Shown here one piece after another: positions 63,446-64,000 of a stretch of DNA of 64,000 nucleotides (positions are counted from its first letter, which is position 1; each line of letters starts with the position of its first letter). The notes under the pieces are model-generated. The model saw nothing but the letters and a program-made list of their open reading frames with translations, was not told the DNA's origin and did no database searches. The translations under genes and the position numbers were made by a program. Origin of the DNA: Pseudomonadota bacterium (GTDB taxonomy: Bacteria; Desulfobacterota; Desulfarculia; Desulfarculales; Desulfarculaceae). The stretch is from assembly GCA_018902755.1 (NCBI GenBank), contig JAHIQI010000070.1:51974-115973 (forward strand), given 5' to 3'.

Positions 63446-63523
63446 GCCCGGCCGCCCCGCCCGGCCCTACATCACGAACCCAATTGTCTTCGCTAATGAT
63501 TTTCAGAAGTTGACCAGAAGGCC

Positions 63524-63868
63524 TTACCAGGGATAGTTGCCATGGTTGCGGGGCAAGATGCCCTTTTCGGTCCAGGCCAGGGCCGCCTCCAGGCTTAGGA
63601 CTACCTGCCGCCGCTGCGGTAGCCGGTAGTTGAGCTTGGCGAAGTCCCATAACAGCCCGGCGTCCTGGTGGTTGCCGGTCAACAGGGCGGAACGTCCCCC
63701 TACCCTTTGGGGGCAACGATTCTGGATAAGAGCCAGGAAGTGATCCAACATGGCCAGGTCATGTCTTTCAAAGTGGGCGAAGGATGCATCTTGGCCGTCC
63801 CAAATAGTGTGCTTGGTGAGGCCGTAACTTTCCTTGGCCTCCCGATAGGCACGCAGAATATCGGCCAC
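63524..63868 (-). CDS. Hypothetical protein
   Basis: 114 residues from a GTG at 63868, which has AAGGGAGG seven to eight bases upstream; an upstream TTG at 63901 lacks this. The product has a helical N-terminus (ADILRAYREAKESYGLTKHT) and a central DLAMLDHFLALIQNRCPQRV. GC content is host-like. No family is recognised. It is the first host gene right of the element. Confidence 0.5.
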   Translation of the reverse strand: MADILRAYREAKESYGLTKHTIWDGQDASFAHFERHDLAMLDHFLALIQNRCPQRVGGRSALLTGNHQDAGLLWDFAKLNYRLPQRRQVVLSLEAALAWTEKGILPRNHGNYPW

Positions 63869-63915
63869 GTGTAACCCTCCCTTAAAATAGGGCCGCGGCA
63901 AAGTAGAGACTTCTG

Positions 63916-63931
63916 GCAGACTGAGGTCTGC
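63916..63931. repeat. Short hairpin upstream of transposase start
   Basis: GCAGAC (63916-63921) pairs with GTCTGC (63926-63931). It lies 18 bases before the transposase ATG and may belong to the terminal region of the insertion sequence. Confidence 0.35.
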
Positions 63932-63948
63932 AAGGAGGACTCTTTACG

Positions 63949-64000
63949 ATGCGCAGGAGCAGATTCAGCGAAACTCAGATCGTCAAAATTCTGAAAGAGG
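63949..64000 (+). CDS. IS3-family transposase OrfA, N-terminal fragment
   Basis: AAGGAGG precedes the ATG at 63949. The 17 residues MRRSRFSETQIVKILKE are the typical start of IS3-family OrfA (helix-turn-helix). The gene runs off the right edge, so it is unknown whether the insertion sequence is intact. Confidence 0.85.
   Translation, partial: MRRSRFSETQIVKILKE

Overview
The window is mostly high-GC DNA with the gene content of an anaerobic, respiring Desulfobacterota-type (deltaproteobacterial) chromosome. The pointers are ETF feeding a membrane Fe-S oxidoreductase of the HdrD/EMO type, TRAP and Liv-type transporters for organic acids, sigma-54 response regulators, DUF3786 and DUF3795 proteins, and an archaemetzincin. 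The taxon is inferred from gene content, not from a marker gene.

Layout. (1) 1-6469: end of an epimerase gene, a complete branched-chain-type ABC importer (binding protein, LivF, LivG, LivM, LivH), a 3-hydroxyacyl-CoA dehydrogenase and an XRE-cupin regulator with a pair of matching operator-like dyads. (2) 6982-11551: a sigma-54 promoter driving a gene for an H-protein-like protein with two identical Cys4 motifs and no lipoyl lysine, convergent with archaemetzincin, an NtrC-type regulator and its histidine kinase. (3) 12105-19505: CitE-like lyase and GntR regulator, a NitT/TauT-type ABC importer, a BioB-like radical SAM protein, lipoyl synthase and a DUF4239 membrane protein. (4) 19713-42048: a sigma-54 activator and about 22 kb of genes all on the minus strand for acyl-CoA catabolism. 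They comprise CoA transferase, two acyl-CoA dehydrogenases, MaoC hydratase, two-subunit aconitase X, acyl-CoA synthetase, a TRAP transporter with three binding-protein genes (one frameshifted), thiolase, an HMG-CoA-synthase-like/DUF35 fusion, EtfA, EtfB, an ETF:quinone-type oxidoreductase and an SDR. The likely flow is import, CoA activation, dehydrogenation, hydration, oxidation and C-C cleavage, with electrons passing through ETF to the membrane. The substrate is unknown.

(5) 42049-51767: a lower-GC, scarred stretch. It holds an IS3-family remnant, a NarX/NarL-like two-component pair and an alpha/beta hydrolase whose 3' end is cut at about 46438 by a very AT-rich island. That island carries a resolvase, a ribbon-helix-helix protein, exported or membrane unknowns, and a tyrosine integrase next to tRNA-Arg(CCT). 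(6) 51824-54701: DUF3795, DUF3786 and a single-chain acetyl-CoA carboxylase carboxyltransferase with alpha and beta parts in the order A then D.

(7) 54933-63403: a complete integrative element in tRNA-His. It is bounded by a 76-bp duplication of the tRNA and carries paired arm-type repeats just inside both ends, a tyrosine integrase, a D5/P4-type helicase with iteron-like repeats beside it, a Zn-ribbon protein of a type common in mobile elements, and a TPR-ferredoxin protein. No capsid genes are visible, so it resembles a phage satellite or plasmid-like integrative element. The original tRNA-His terminator now lies beyond the far end. (8) The window ends inside a new IS3-type transposase gene.

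The items I would look at first are the tRNA-His element with its TPR-ferredoxin cargo, the sigma-54/H-like signalling locus, and the aconitase-X plus HMGCS-DUF35 catabolic cluster.
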